A DNA stretch of 64,000 nt from Antedon mediterranea. Lineage: Eukaryota; Echinodermata; Crinoidea; Comatulida; Antedonidae. Below are positions 46,255 through 56,959 of this stretch, piece by piece. The first letter of the stretch is position 1, and each line of letters opens with the position of its first letter. Position numbers and translations under genes: made by a program. The notes under the pieces were generated by a model, which was given only the letters and a program-made list of their open reading frames with translations, was not told the DNA's origin and searched no databases. The stretch is taken from NCBI RefSeq assembly GCF_964355755.1, contig NC_092674.1, positions 27,330,001 through 27,394,000 of the forward strand. Reading direction: 5' to 3'.

Positions 46255-46459
46255 AAAGCTTGGTTCCAACTAGCTACGCAACGTAAGAAAATGCCCTTCC
46301 AATAATTGTGTTTGCCCCCGCCTGCGTGAAATCAAACCTACTATGTTTGCAGTATACTATTACGTCGTCGCTTCCCACTTGTGAATACGCAATACAGCAC
46401 TTTGCGTCGATACGTCGCTGTGTTACGTTGCGTAGCGATCAAGTGGGAACCACGCTTTA
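46255..46459. mobile_element. MITE family B, copy 2
   Basis: AAGCTTGGTTCCAACTAGC at the left and AGTGGGAACCACGCTTTA at the right. The interior matches copy 1 (TTCCAATAATTGTGTTTGC, CGTGAAATCAAACCT). Confidence 0.85.
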
Positions 46460-46533
46460 GATTGTGGTTACAGTGCTTGTCTTCCAATTCCAAAGTTCAA
46501 TCATGACGACGCATCTTTCTATTCCACTCTCCC

Positions 46534-46719
46534 TTAAGCGTGGTTCCCACTAGCGACGCAACGCAAGTACGTAACGCAAGGCAAGTAAATCGACCAATCA
46601 CAAACGATGGCTTATTCGCTTTTGATTGCTAACTGTCTATAACTTCGCTTGTCATTGGTTAAAACGCTTGCGTTGCGTTTACGTCCTTGCGTTACGTTCT
46701 AGTGGGAACCAAGCTTTAA
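46534..46719. mobile_element. MITE family B, copy 3 (CCAAT subfamily)
   Basis: TAAGCGTGGTTCCCACTAGC and GTTCTAGTGGGAACCAAGC. The interior has CGACCAATCACAAACGATGG and its partial inverse CTTGTCATTGGTTAAAACGC, i.e. two facing CCAAT boxes. Confidence 0.9.
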
Positions 46720-46900
46720 GAGTGGTTCCCACTAGCGACGCAACGCAAGGACGTAACGCAACACAAGTAAATTGACCAATCACAAACGATGGCTTATTCG
46801 CTTGTGATTGCTAACTGTCTATAACTTCGCCTGTCATTGGTTAAAACGCTTGCGTTGCGTTTACGTCCTTGCGTTACGTTCTAGTGGGAACCAAGCTTTA
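46716..46900. mobile_element. MITE family B, copy 4, head-to-tail with copy 3
   Basis: Nearly identical to copy 3 and sharing the TTAA at the junction. The pair looks like a tandem duplication or an insertion into the end of a sister copy. Confidence 0.9.
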
Positions 46901-46901
46901 T

Positions 46902-47670
46902 CCCCAAATGAGATTTAGTTTATAAGCACAATTAATTATAGTTTATCCATACTGATTGTTGGATGCGTATACACATAATAAAACAAATATTTAAAAATGA
47001 ATGAATGAAAAGTATTTTAACATTACCTGTTACTATTTGATGTATTTTTGTTTTGTTTTATTGTCTTAATGATACCAAGCAAAACAATGTGGACCAATAA
47101 AATGTCTTGAATCTTGAATTCTGAACGTAATTTGATTACTTTTCGATATTGGTTTATATTAATTATCAACAGAAAAACGATATTTTTTTTGTTGGAAATG
47201 TATAGCATTGGGTTTGTAAAGATTGTATACCATCTTGATTTCAAAATTTCTTTCTACGAGAAAATAATCAGTTTTTCATTATAACACTATTTGTAAACAA
47301 GGTGACACGTTCACTACCCACTAATTATAGAGAGATATATGATTTCAATATAACGATGCATACTTGATTTTGTACCGTCTTCAAATACCAAATTGTTAAA
47401 ATAAATTGCAGAGTGTAATAAAAAATTGTATTAAACATTGTTTCATTACATGTTTGGCGTCAATTGGGCATTTTATTATATATAACTTTTTATATCGTTT
47501 AATATTTTGTTATTACTTGTCAATTTGTCGGTTATTTATGGCGTTTTTCTACGATTATTGTATTTTCTATAATTGGTTTATCTACAAGGTAATGATAAAT
47601 ATGCCATTATTGGTATGAATAAAAATTGAGTTTAATCCTGACGTGAAATCAGTAGGTGTGGTCAGGAACT
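46902..47670. other. intergenic, nothing recognised
   Basis: AT-rich. Near 46995-47090 the plus strand has a GAATGAATGAAAAG tract and TACCAAGCAAAACAATG; no repeat boundary or gene can be assigned. Confidence 0.35.
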
Positions 47671-47673
47671 CTT

Positions 47674-47978
47674 ACGCTCTGTCTATACTATAACGTCATT
47701 TGCGTGACCAAGGCTACTGAAAATAGCCGAAACGTAGCAAGTAAGTACTTGGCAATTGGTTTATCAAAAAAAGTTAACATTTATTTTTAAATATCCATTT
47801 GAAACCAGATGAACATTTTTGGAGAAACTATCAAACTAGTTTGACAAAAAAAGTGTGATGTGCCTGAATATGGAAGAGGTATGTCTAAAAATATGGTAGT
47901 CATAATTATGATCATATCCATATATGGGCACATCACATTTTTTTGTCACATAAGTTTGATAGTGTGGACAAAGCTTTA
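47674..47978. mobile_element. MITE family A, copy 9, split by a 135-bp insertion
   Basis: The left tip GCTCTGTCTATACTAT is separated from ACTATCAAACTAGTTTGACA by a 135-bp insert (47692-47826) flanked by ACTAT on both sides. The insert begins AACGTCATTTGCGTGACC, is not a family A or B element, and has no obvious inverted ends. The right part is complete to ATAGTGTGGACAAAGCTTTA. Confidence 0.78.
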
Positions 47979-48256
47979 AGGAATATAAAGTCTGCAGACG
48001 TGCTTTCATTACCTTCAAGTCAACATTTTTTTTATAAGATCTATTTTTCATTTCATCTTTATTTCACATTATATGACGTTTTTTGTTTGTTTATTTCGGC
48101 ACGCAGCCAAGTATAGTAAGAGTGAATGTTGCTGTCATGTACGACGGGGTGGTAATCCGTTTAACAGGAAAAACATAGGATGCAACAGAAGCAACGTGTT
48201 GAAAGTAGTCCTTAAGAGTCCAGGGTTTGAACATGCCGTGAGAAAAGATCCTGTGG

Positions 48257-48423
48257 CCGTATTCACATTCACACTTAGGCTAAGGGAGACACTTTAAATT
48301 TGAAAAAAAAAACCAAATTCCTGTCTAACTGAATACAAGGGAAATACTTAAATATTATTGAGTTAAGGGAAGAACTTAATATTTAAGGGAAATATCTCAC
48401 TTAAGTGTGATTGGTGAATACGG
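48257..48423. mobile_element. short foldback
   Basis: CCGTATTCACATTCACACTTA faces TAAGTGTGATTGGTGAATACGG. Inner arms AAGGGA and TCCCTT also alternate. No coding potential; a minor plus-strand frame overlaps it by chance. Confidence 0.65.
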
Positions 48424-49304
48424 TTATGTATCTATTTTTGCATATCTCAGAGCAAACATGTATATTTTATATGCAAATGACAATAAATGGAAATAATTTT
48501 CCACTGATGAATGAATGAATGAATGTTAAGCACCCAAACCGTCTACACTGCACTCCGAAATATATATACAGTAGGCTAAACGCACAATTACAGCTCAGGT
48601 ACAAGCATGAATTTTGAACATAATATCTGGTTATTGTACATAAATCAAATATTTTTAATAGAAATCTAGACGAAAAAACATTAATTTCTCTTAAAATGGT
48701 AAAATACACAATTTGGCAAAATTCTGCTATAAAACCAAGAAGGCTTTTTTTCAGTAGTTAGGTAGGTTTAACCTAATGTAATAACATGTCTGGTGACTCC
48801 CTAGATGGTGAATAAAGATGGTGATAATATGGTGAATAATTTTTGCTATAGCATGAAAATAAAACTCTGAAGTGAAAAATACCAGCACCTGGTCTTTAAA
48901 GGAAAATGGAGTCTATTGAATCTCTGCACACGTTTCTAGGCGAAATTATTGCGTGTGCTAAAATGGCGTATCATTACATCTGTATAATTATACACAATAA
49001 GTGTTCAGTATGCTTTTGTTGAAAATGTATAGTGTAATAAGGTTGACTTTTATGATCTTTTTATTCATACCTCAGGGAAAATAAGATAATAAATCCATTG
49101 TTATCTTCAAATTTGTATGACTGATAGCAAATGGTTCGTTAAATATTGAGTACAGAATTCAAAAGGTTATTTTTACATTTACAAGTATTGAATTATTTAT
49201 TTCAGTGTATTAGGTTATTCGAAAGGCATGAATTACCGTACGAACTACGTCACGTATTAATAAGATTATATATTGGGATATAATAATTTTAAATATGTTT
49301 TTTT

Positions 49305-49363
49305 ATTCAAAGGCAAAGTACTGAAAATGACAATGCCGTGAGTATCAGTGGCTGAATCTCAAC
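49305..49363 (+). repeat. dispersed repeat family C, copy 3
   Basis: ATTCAAAGGCAAAGTACTG, AAAATGACAATGCCGTGAG and CAGTGGCTGAATCTCAACGG. Preserved to about the same limits as copy 2. Confidence 0.65.
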
Positions 49364-49904
49364 GGTCTTGTATTATATAATGATTTATAAAATACTGTGA
49401 AATGATTACGTCACAGTTGAAAATAATGGTGTAATGTAAAAGTGTATTTGAATGTTTTTTTTTCATCTCATGTTTTCTGCTTTTAATTGTTCTCATACAT
49501 GTTATTGTAATTGTTTTTGACCAAATGAAGGAATGAATGAATGAATGAATGAATGGTCGAACAATTGTTATCGTTATCATCAATGCTTTTGTAACACATT
49601 TCTGAAAGAGTAACTAAATTAACTGATCATCTTGACTAATATTATATAACTTTCGATTCTTCAAGGGATAAGAGCATTTCAAAATTGGTAGTAGTACAAC
49701 GCACATTTTAATAGTGTGCTTGTTACTTTTTTGGATATTGATTTATTTTATAGTTTAAATGTATTTAAGGGTACATTTTTTTAATCTCTGTAATGTTCCA
49801 ATCTTTGTTTATGTTATTGTTGCTTATTTGAATTTATTATTATAGTTTATTATGTTTAGATTCAATCTGTTAGTGGCGGTTTCATCGCTGTTGGTTGTGA
49901 ACTG

Positions 49905-50082
49905 AATAAAATAAATAAAATAAATAAAATAAATAAAATAAATAAAATAAATAAAATAAATAAAATAAATAAAATAAATAAAATAAATAAAATAAATAAA
50001 ATAAATAAAATAAATAAAATAAATAAAATAAATAAAATAAATAAAATAAATAAAATAAATAAAATAAATAAATAAAATAAAT
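49905..50082 (+). repeat. 9-bp microsatellite (TAAAATAAA)n
   Basis: About twenty perfect copies, directly following ...TTGGTTGTGAACTGAATAAA, a typical retroelement 3' end. The array probably grew from that tail. Similar (GAAT)n tails occur at 48510 and 49527. Confidence 0.92.
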
Positions 50083-50084
50083 TT

Positions 50085-50660
50085 CTACAGTATCACATGC
50101 GGCATGTGGCTTTTACTCTAACTTTAACCCAACCTATTCTTATGAAACAGCATCGCCTGTGACGAACATGTGACGGTGTATCATGGAACTTATAAGATTA
50201 GAAGATAAGAATTAAGATAACGGAGAATCGTTTGACTTTGTCGGCCGGTTGTACACTGAAGTTCTTCCGAGTAAACTACCACACTGACTGCGTACGTACG
50301 ACGTCTTCGCTGAGCTAATTTCACACAATATTAAGATTTAAAATTGACACTAATTGAACACTTTAATTAAACGCATCCTTGGCGCACATTAGGCAGGCCG
50401 CTAATGACTTGTACACCATTTTGAGAATTCTGAAAGCGAAGTTTATGTAACGCTTAAAATGGTTTGTTTAACTCGCTGTTGTAATTGTACGTTAAGATAC
50501 GCAGTCGGAATGAGTTTGTTTTCTTCGTTGTTACAGTATACGTATGATATAACAACTACATAACATCAAGGTTACTAATTAAACTGGAACATACATATAC
50601 AGATTTGTATAAAAATACGTGTATAATAAAATAAATATCTATGTTTTGTTGTATATTACA
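50085..50660. other. intergenic, nothing firm
   Basis: Locally higher GC between 50230 and 50320 (GTCGGCCGG, GTACGTACGACG). A short ATG frame near 50510 (MSLFSSLLQYTYD) has no support. It could be a promoter of the putative exon at 52016, but this is speculative. Confidence 0.25.
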
Positions 50661-50667
50661 GTTATTG

Positions 50668-50960
50668 TTTAATGATTTTCCACAAATAATACATATATTT
50701 TCTTAATAATTCATTAAATATATATGAATGTGGATGGTGGTCAAAATAAGTCTAGAAATAGACTTTAAGTAGAGACCACCATTCACAAAATAGAAAAAAA
50801 CATTACATTGAGATTACTGTACACTAATTAAATAAATAAATTTAAACAAAATAATGGTAGAGTGGTTTATAACATATAAAAATAAAAATAGACTTTAAGC
50901 AGGGACCACCATTTACGAAATAGACAACACATTAAAATGAGATTAATGTACATAATTAAA
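50668..50960 (+). repeat. dispersed repeat family D, copy 2, with internal duplication
   Basis: Same block order as copy 1 (TTTTCCACAAATAATAC, AATGTGGATG, TCAAAATAAGTCTAGAAATA, GAGATTACTGTACACTAATT). The second half (AATAGACTTTAAGCAGGGAC, CACCATTTACGAAATAGAC) repeats once more, so this copy has been partly duplicated. Confidence 0.65.
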
Positions 50961-51312
50961 TAAATAAAGAAAACAATGTTTATAACATATATCTTCTTCT
51001 GTGGCTTTACTGTTAAGCATTGGCAGAATGTCATTTTAAGTGTATCATTAGCTCTAATACAACAATATTTATTTCAATAATAACTAAAATTTATAATCAC
51101 AGATCATTCTTCAACGTCAATGTCTTTTTTTTCTCAATCTTTTCACAACCGCGGCTTTCGATAAAATTGTTATCTTCTTCTGGAATGATATATTGAGTAT
51201 AAATCTAGATTTGGTCTTTCATTCCTTCGTATTTTGATGTTTTAAAAATGTAAACAACAGGAAGAATAGAAGGTTCATTGACATCACTATAAAACAAATA
51301 AACTTGAAGTTG

Positions 51313-51505
51313 TTTAGCTTGGTTCCCACGAGCGACGCAACGTAACGCAACCTACGCGCGACGTAAGAAAATGCCCTATCAATAATTGTGTTTGCGTGAA
51401 ATCAAACCTGCGATGTTTGCAGCACCTTGTTTGCGTCGTCAGTTCTCACTTGTGATTACGAAATACAGCACTTTGCGTTGCGTCGTTAGTGGGAACAACG
51501 CTTTA
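51313..51505. mobile_element. MITE family B, copy 5
   Basis: Belongs to the CCTGC...GAAATCAAACCT subfamily with copies 1 and 2. Tips TTAGCTTGGTTCCCACGAGC and TTAGTGGGAACAACGCTTTA. Confidence 0.85.
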
Positions 51506-51579
51506 CATTCAATTCAGTTCACACTTACATCAAAATATGATGCCGAGGGACCCGATAAAAGATAAGATAAATAGATTTT

Positions 51580-51735
51580 GCGGTTTTAATAAAGTTATTC
51601 ACTTCTGTAAAAAAAAAAAAAAAACATTGTCTACATGAGAATTTAAGTATTTTTTGCTTGTATAGGCCTATATTAAATTTTTTCAGGTAAATCTTTTTTT
51701 TTTTCGATCCTGTTTTTGGTCAAAGTGAATAGGCC
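51580..51735 (+). repeat. dispersed repeat family E, copy 1
   Basis: Contains AATAAAGTTATTC, TTTAAGTATTTTTT, TTTTTCAGGTAAAT and TTTCGATCCTGTTTTTGG, in the same order as 62990-63170. Possibly the end of an old retroelement. Confidence 0.55.
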
Positions 51736-52015
51736 TAAGTGTTGTACTGTCGATAACAAGCGGTAGAATACAATTCTAAGAATTCAACAAATACAATATA
51801 AACAAATAAAAAGAACTGTTTTAAAAAATACCTTCGACTGTTTAGAAATGTACTGGTTTTATTTGAAAAAAAGTTTTTCAGGTTTCACATTCCATTATTA
51901 ATAACCATTTCAAACCATAACCAAATAAAATAACAAAAAAATCTTCAACCGACATATTGAATATACAGTCCATTACTTTAATTGCTCGTATACTTAGTAA
52001 GTGTTATTATTTCAG

Positions 52016-52173
52016 TTGGTTGTCTATCTATATACACTTCTACCTCGTCCTTCCCGCGCATTGCCTCCAAGATCGTCTGCCTCAAGTGCTATCATCTACT
52101 GCCGGGCAGAGTGTTCATCAATTGTTACCCATGCAACAACCACAAATACCTGACCTACTTTTCAAAATATTGA
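52016..52173 (+). CDS. possible terminal exon, Cys-containing C-terminus
   Basis: After a good acceptor (TATTATTTCAG) the frame reads GCLSIYTSTSSFPRIASKIV, CLKCYHLLPGRVFINCYPCN, NHKYLTYFSKY, stop. The segment is clearly GC-richer than its flanks. C-x2-C...C-x2-C spacing resembles a small disulphide or zinc module, but I do not recognise the family. No upstream exon could be assigned. Two other frames are also open over most of the stretch, so the choice of frame is uncertain. Confidence 0.22.
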
Positions 52174-52911
52174 AAAATATTTTTCTACATAACACTTGAT
52201 ATTTACGTAGATTTGCGTGCAATTTAAACGTCAGATACTAGACTCAATCCATCACAAAGATTCCAAAGCTATTTCCCCGAAGCATACTAAATAAACTCGA
52301 TTTATAGATCACATACACTTTTTTCTGTCGCCGATTTTGTTCCGTAATCAATCATTACAGCCTATATTTCACATTCTATTATCGTTTTTATTATGTAACT
52401 TATAAATTTGAGATGTATTATTACACTCTAATGTTGTATAAGTGTTTTATATGGCTAATATTAAATGCTTGCTGAAGTTGATATTGAACCGGAGCTGTAA
52501 ATAAGCTTGTTTTCCGTTTCCATAGCCCCGGGTTTAATTCTACCTATTCTGGCCGATTTCCATTACGATTGGTCTCACAGACGCATGGGTTAAGCATGTT
52601 TTTCAGTCGATATTATTTACGCTATCATTAAAAATAACGGTGATAATCTTCTACGAATCCAATCTGATGATAGTTGGTGAGTTTGTATTGGTTTTGTGCG
52701 GGAAAAGAGGAATTTTGACAGCAAATTGTAAAATACTGCTTTGGTATAGAATAACATGAATAATTCATGTTTACGTCCAAGAAGTGATTCCTATATCTCA
52801 ATATGTATATAAAAATCCACAGTAAATATAACATAATGGACATGTTAATTAGCTTAAAGTAGATTCGCGTTACAGAAATTGTATTGGGCCCTCTGTCAGA
52901 TATGTTAGGGA

Positions 52912-53036
52912 GTTAAAGCTTAGACGTTGCGTAACGTAAGCGATTTGACCAATCACAAGCGATGGATAATTCGAATTGTCGCTTGTCATTGGTCAACTCG
53001 CTTGCGTTGCGTCTACGTCCGTGGGAAGCGCGCTTA
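52912..53036. mobile_element. MITE family B, copy 6 (short CCAAT subfamily)
   Basis: TTGACCAATCACAAGCGATG and its inverse TCGCTTGTCATTGGTCAA occupy most of the copy. Tips are degraded (AAAGCTTAGACG, GGAAGCGCGCTTA). Confidence 0.78.
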
Positions 53037-53623
53037 ATTTAGTATGGTTAAATAACACCATACGTTTGAATTAATTAATGTTAATATCAGTTAATATAAC
53101 CAATAACAATTTCTCATTCAAACTTGACTGCACATCAGGAGTGCACTAACATATGACTAATCATAACCCACAATGTCAATTTTTTCTTTACACAATGGGA
53201 CAATCCATCTGACACATTTACTTATCATCATTAAGTAACAAATGAGACATTCCAAAATAAAAATAAATAAAAAAATAATCCAACTGTTTTTACAAATTAG
53301 TATTCTTGACGGTTTTTGAAGCTTGCTTGAATCAATCACGTGATTATTTTCAAGAGTATGTCCTTTCATGTCATTCATCACAATTAAGTCATCATACATA
53401 AGGTAGTCACGTGACCACAATCATAATAAATGACAGGATGTCTCTTGACGTTCATAATTACCATGAATCAATTTCTCACTTAAGCTTAGCGTTAATTGTA
53501 ATTTTAAAACAAAAATGAACCGAAAATGTTTTTAATCAAAACCACATTGTCAACTACATTAGGCCTACTTCAGAACATTTAATATTATGATTCAATTGTT
53601 TTTATTTTATACATTGTTAATAT

Positions 53624-53919
53624 GTAAAGCTTGATTCCCATTGGACGACGATACGTACGCAAAACGTACACATTTGACAAATCACAAGCGACAGATCATC
53701 CAAACTGTCGCATGTGGTCAAACTACTTGCGTGTACGTCATTCAATGAGTTGCGTTTTTAAGTTCCATTAAACGTAACGCAAAGTCGTACACGCAACGCA
53801 AGTTAGTTGACCAATCACAAGCCACAATTGGGATGACACATCTCTCATGATTGGTCAAATTACTTTGCGTTGTGCTGACGCCATTCAGTGCGCTGAGTTC
53901 TTATGGTAACCAATCTTAA
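53624..53919. mobile_element. two fused MITE family B copies
   Basis: The first half starts TAAAGCTTGATTCCCATTGG; the second ends GCGCTGAGTTCTTATGGTAA, CCAATCTTA. Each half has its own TTTGACAAATCACAAGCGAC or TTGACCAATCACAAGCCAC block with an inverse partner. The joint is near 53760. Confidence 0.7.
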
Positions 53920-54370
53920 GTTAAAACATGTATATCACAATACTTCAACTGTATTCATATATACCATGTTATGACGTTATATACCTGGATGTGCAGTACT
54001 ACTATCCTAGTAATTGGCTAGACTAATTTTGAACCTATCGAACGTTTAATTAAATGCAAAAAAAAGAGAAAAAGTCTGCATAATATATCATTTATTCATC
54101 TACTCTCCACAGATTGATTGTCATCGCGCAAATTAATCAAACCTAAGTACAGTTCACCTTCGGTCACTAGCTATTAAATCATTTATGAACATACACTGAA
54201 ACTACTTATAATAGGATTATGTAGCAGTTTAACGTAATGAAACCATATTGTTACCGTAACGGATAAAACAGCAGAGGATAAATCTAAGGAATGAAATGAT
54301 ATATTTCAAACACACGCACATACACAAAAGAAGAAAACAGTAGAACCAATCTATTCAAGATACTACCTAG

Positions 54371-54494
54371 AAAGCTATGTCCACTATCAAACTTTATGTG
54401 ACATATATGGACATGATGATGTCATATCACTACAATATTTGGGCACATCACACTTTTTTTTGTCAAACTTGATTTGATAGTGTAGACAGAGCTA
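54371..54494. mobile_element. MITE family A, copy 10
   Basis: Same orientation as copies 1 and 8 (GACATGATGATGTCATATCA first). The left tip is slightly shortened (AAGCTATGTCCACTATC). Confidence 0.82.
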
Positions 54495-54526
54495 ATGGAG
54501 ATACTTCTCGTGGAACAAACCGGAGC

Positions 54527-54820
54527 AGCATATACTTTAACATTGATCAACTCCTATTCAGGGGACATCGTTATTAAAGGGACGTTTGTTATTAGGACAT
54601 ATTATATTATAGCCTAATTAGACTATATTAATAATAGTATATACTATTTTTCATTGGACCACATCTTTGAAACTAACAGGAAAAGCATATACTAACATTG
54701 ACCAACTCCTACTCAGGGAAAACCGTTATTAAAGGGACGGTTTTATTAGGACAGACTATAGATTATAGTTTAATTACACTATATTATTAGTATATACTAT
54801 TTCATTGAACCACATCTTTG
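54527..54820 (+). repeat. tandem duplication, unit about 150 bp
   Basis: Unit 1 (54527-54683) and unit 2 (54684-54820) share AGCATATACT, CAACTCCTA, TATTAAAGGGACG, TATATACTATTT and CCACATCTTTG. Several percent diverged, with small indels. Confidence 0.8.
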
Positions 54821-55915
54821 TGGTCGTTGGTAATAAATTTAATCACGTAGACTTTGTCATCTCCTTCACGATTCATGATTTTCATACTAATAACACATGT
54901 AAATGTGATGTAAGATACAATACATGCCTTCCATCATATCGAAGCCATCGATTTACTGTATTTAAATGATGTCCGTATCATTGGCAAATCCCGTGATACA
55001 GCATCTCATGTGTTTCACATATAACGCCTAATATACCTTAACACAACCTTCCATGATATAGACATCATGTGAAATGAGTTGATGTATCATGTCATTTGTG
55101 TAGATACAGCACTATGATAAATGGTTATTCTTATTTCTTAGTGCACAGAAATGGATATTAATATTCAATGATTCATTACACTTTCCAAATAATACTGGTG
55201 ATTTTAATTAATAAGGGGAAACTGTTAGCTGTAATTTTTCCCATGGTTATGACTAACATATAATTTGTTACACAAAAAAGGAGCGATATCACAATTCTAA
55301 CAAATTGTGTCGGATTTTGAAAAAAATTGAGATGCGACATTAACCGGATGTAATGTCCCAAAAATATGACAAATACAAAAGAATGTGTCACACTTTAAAT
55401 ATATTGGTCATTTTGTAATTTTAATAAATGCATTCACTTTTGCTTAAAAAACATGTTTTCGTTTAGAAAAAAGGCGACAAAAATAAATAAACGGTAAGTC
55501 CAATTAGAAACCCAATTGACTTTCAGAAAATATCCTTCCGGTTGAATTTTTTAACATTTAATTTTTATTTTCAAGCAAAATTGATGTTATGTTAAAATGG
55601 CATATTAAAAAAACCCCCTAAAAATAAACCAATTATTTTTCTACTATTAATAATTATGATACACATTAAGTTGGGTGTGATTCCAGACAGACCATGTCTG
55701 TATAATGCAATATCCTTCCTAAAGCATAGGCAATCTTGCTACAATGACAGCCCTTATAGCAATAACCACGTGTAGCTTCTATTTTTCTGCAGGAAAAAAC
55801 AAACGATGAAATATTGGCAAGAGTTATAATCAATGTCTAAAAGGCTCGAAAATGTCCTATTTGTGTGATATCATTTGTTGATGAGTCAGGGGCTCAGTTT
55901 CCTAATCAAATAACA
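54821..55915. other. upstream flank of the TRIM-like gene
   Basis: No gene recognised. A stretch near 54930-55110 repeats the theme ATGATAT...CATC a few times, too loosely to define a unit. The last 200 bases should contain the promoter of the TRIM-like gene; an AP-1-like TGAGTCA occurs at 55880-55886. Confidence 0.35.
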
Positions 55916-56037
55916 CAAGGAAACAAAAGAAGAGAAACGTCAGCAGACGACAAATGCTACTTGTTGAACGCGTGGCAGACTATACAACTTAGTCGCAGAC
56001 GATCAATACTTTATACAACTAGAATAACCAAAAAAAG
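55916..56037 (+). other. putative 5' UTR exon of the TRIM-like gene
   Basis: The sequence ends CCAAAAAAAG followed by the strong donor GTAAGTCC. The coding exon downstream begins after an acceptor at about 56945 (TTTATTTTTCAG) and only then reaches its ATG, so a leader exon is required; this is the best candidate. The start is a guess. Confidence 0.4.
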
Positions 56038-56489
56038 GTAAGTCCAATTAACATTTTAACTAATTTTGAACTTTCATCTTCAATCTGTGTCAGTGATAAA
56101 GTTGTAATAATCTTTACTTGCTGTTTGGCAGTTAAGTTAATTGAAAGGAACATTAGGAAAACTAATTATTAGTTAGCTGATTAGATTGTGTTATTAGAGA
56201 ACATGGTAGTTATAATTTAGTTATAAAAAAATAAAAGTTATAAATATTGGTTCAATGTATTAACAATGTAATTTGTTACATAATATAACTATCGTGAACT
56301 TTAACGTTTGTCAAACTATTCAAATTACACCCTTTCATTGTCCAATAACAAATCAGAATAGGTTTGCTTAATGCGTTGTATATAGTCTGCTATATCTGTA
56401 AAAATCTCTAGATATTAAGATGTCAGTTAGAGGAAAACAATATAATGTTTTTACTTGCTTTTCCTCCATTTCCAATGTTGATTTTATTA

Positions 56490-56697
56490 TGTCATGTTAA
56501 TAAAAATGATAATAAATTAGTATAAGGTGGATGATTACCACGAAAAAAAACCAAAAAAACAGACATGATTTTATTATGTTGTGTTTATGAATAGAAAAAA
56601 ATAAAAACTACCTACGTCATGTCATGTTATTGAAAACGAGAAGAAATTAGTATAAAGGTGGGTGATTACCACGAAAAAAAAAAACCAAAAAAAACAC
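56490..56697 (+). repeat. direct duplication in the TRIM-like leader intron
   Basis: ATGTCATGTTA, AAATTAGTATAA, GGTGGATGATTACCACG and a run of AAAACC occur twice, about 132 bases apart (56490-56573, 56622-56697). Confidence 0.75.
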
Positions 56698-56959
56698 TTG
56701 AAATGAAAAGATGTAGGCCTAGGACTTCACTATTTTAATTTTAATCTCTATTTTTAAGATAGCTCTCAATGATCAGCTTCATTAATCAGGTGTTAGAGAA
56801 ATTTTATTTCTAGAAAGTAAAAAGTGAAATAAAAACTATTTCCCAAATAACGAACGTTGGGCGTAATAAAACATGATTAGAAATAGTAGTTCCGACCCTC
56901 TATCGATAACATTATACTAAATTATTTGTTTTTTTTATTTTTCAGTTTAGAATTGCAAT

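Noticed and set aside
48073-48297. 74-aa plus-strand ORF with Cys/Arg-rich centre
   Set aside because: Its 3' part is the arm of a foldback (48257-48423), and no splice sites or homology support the rest.
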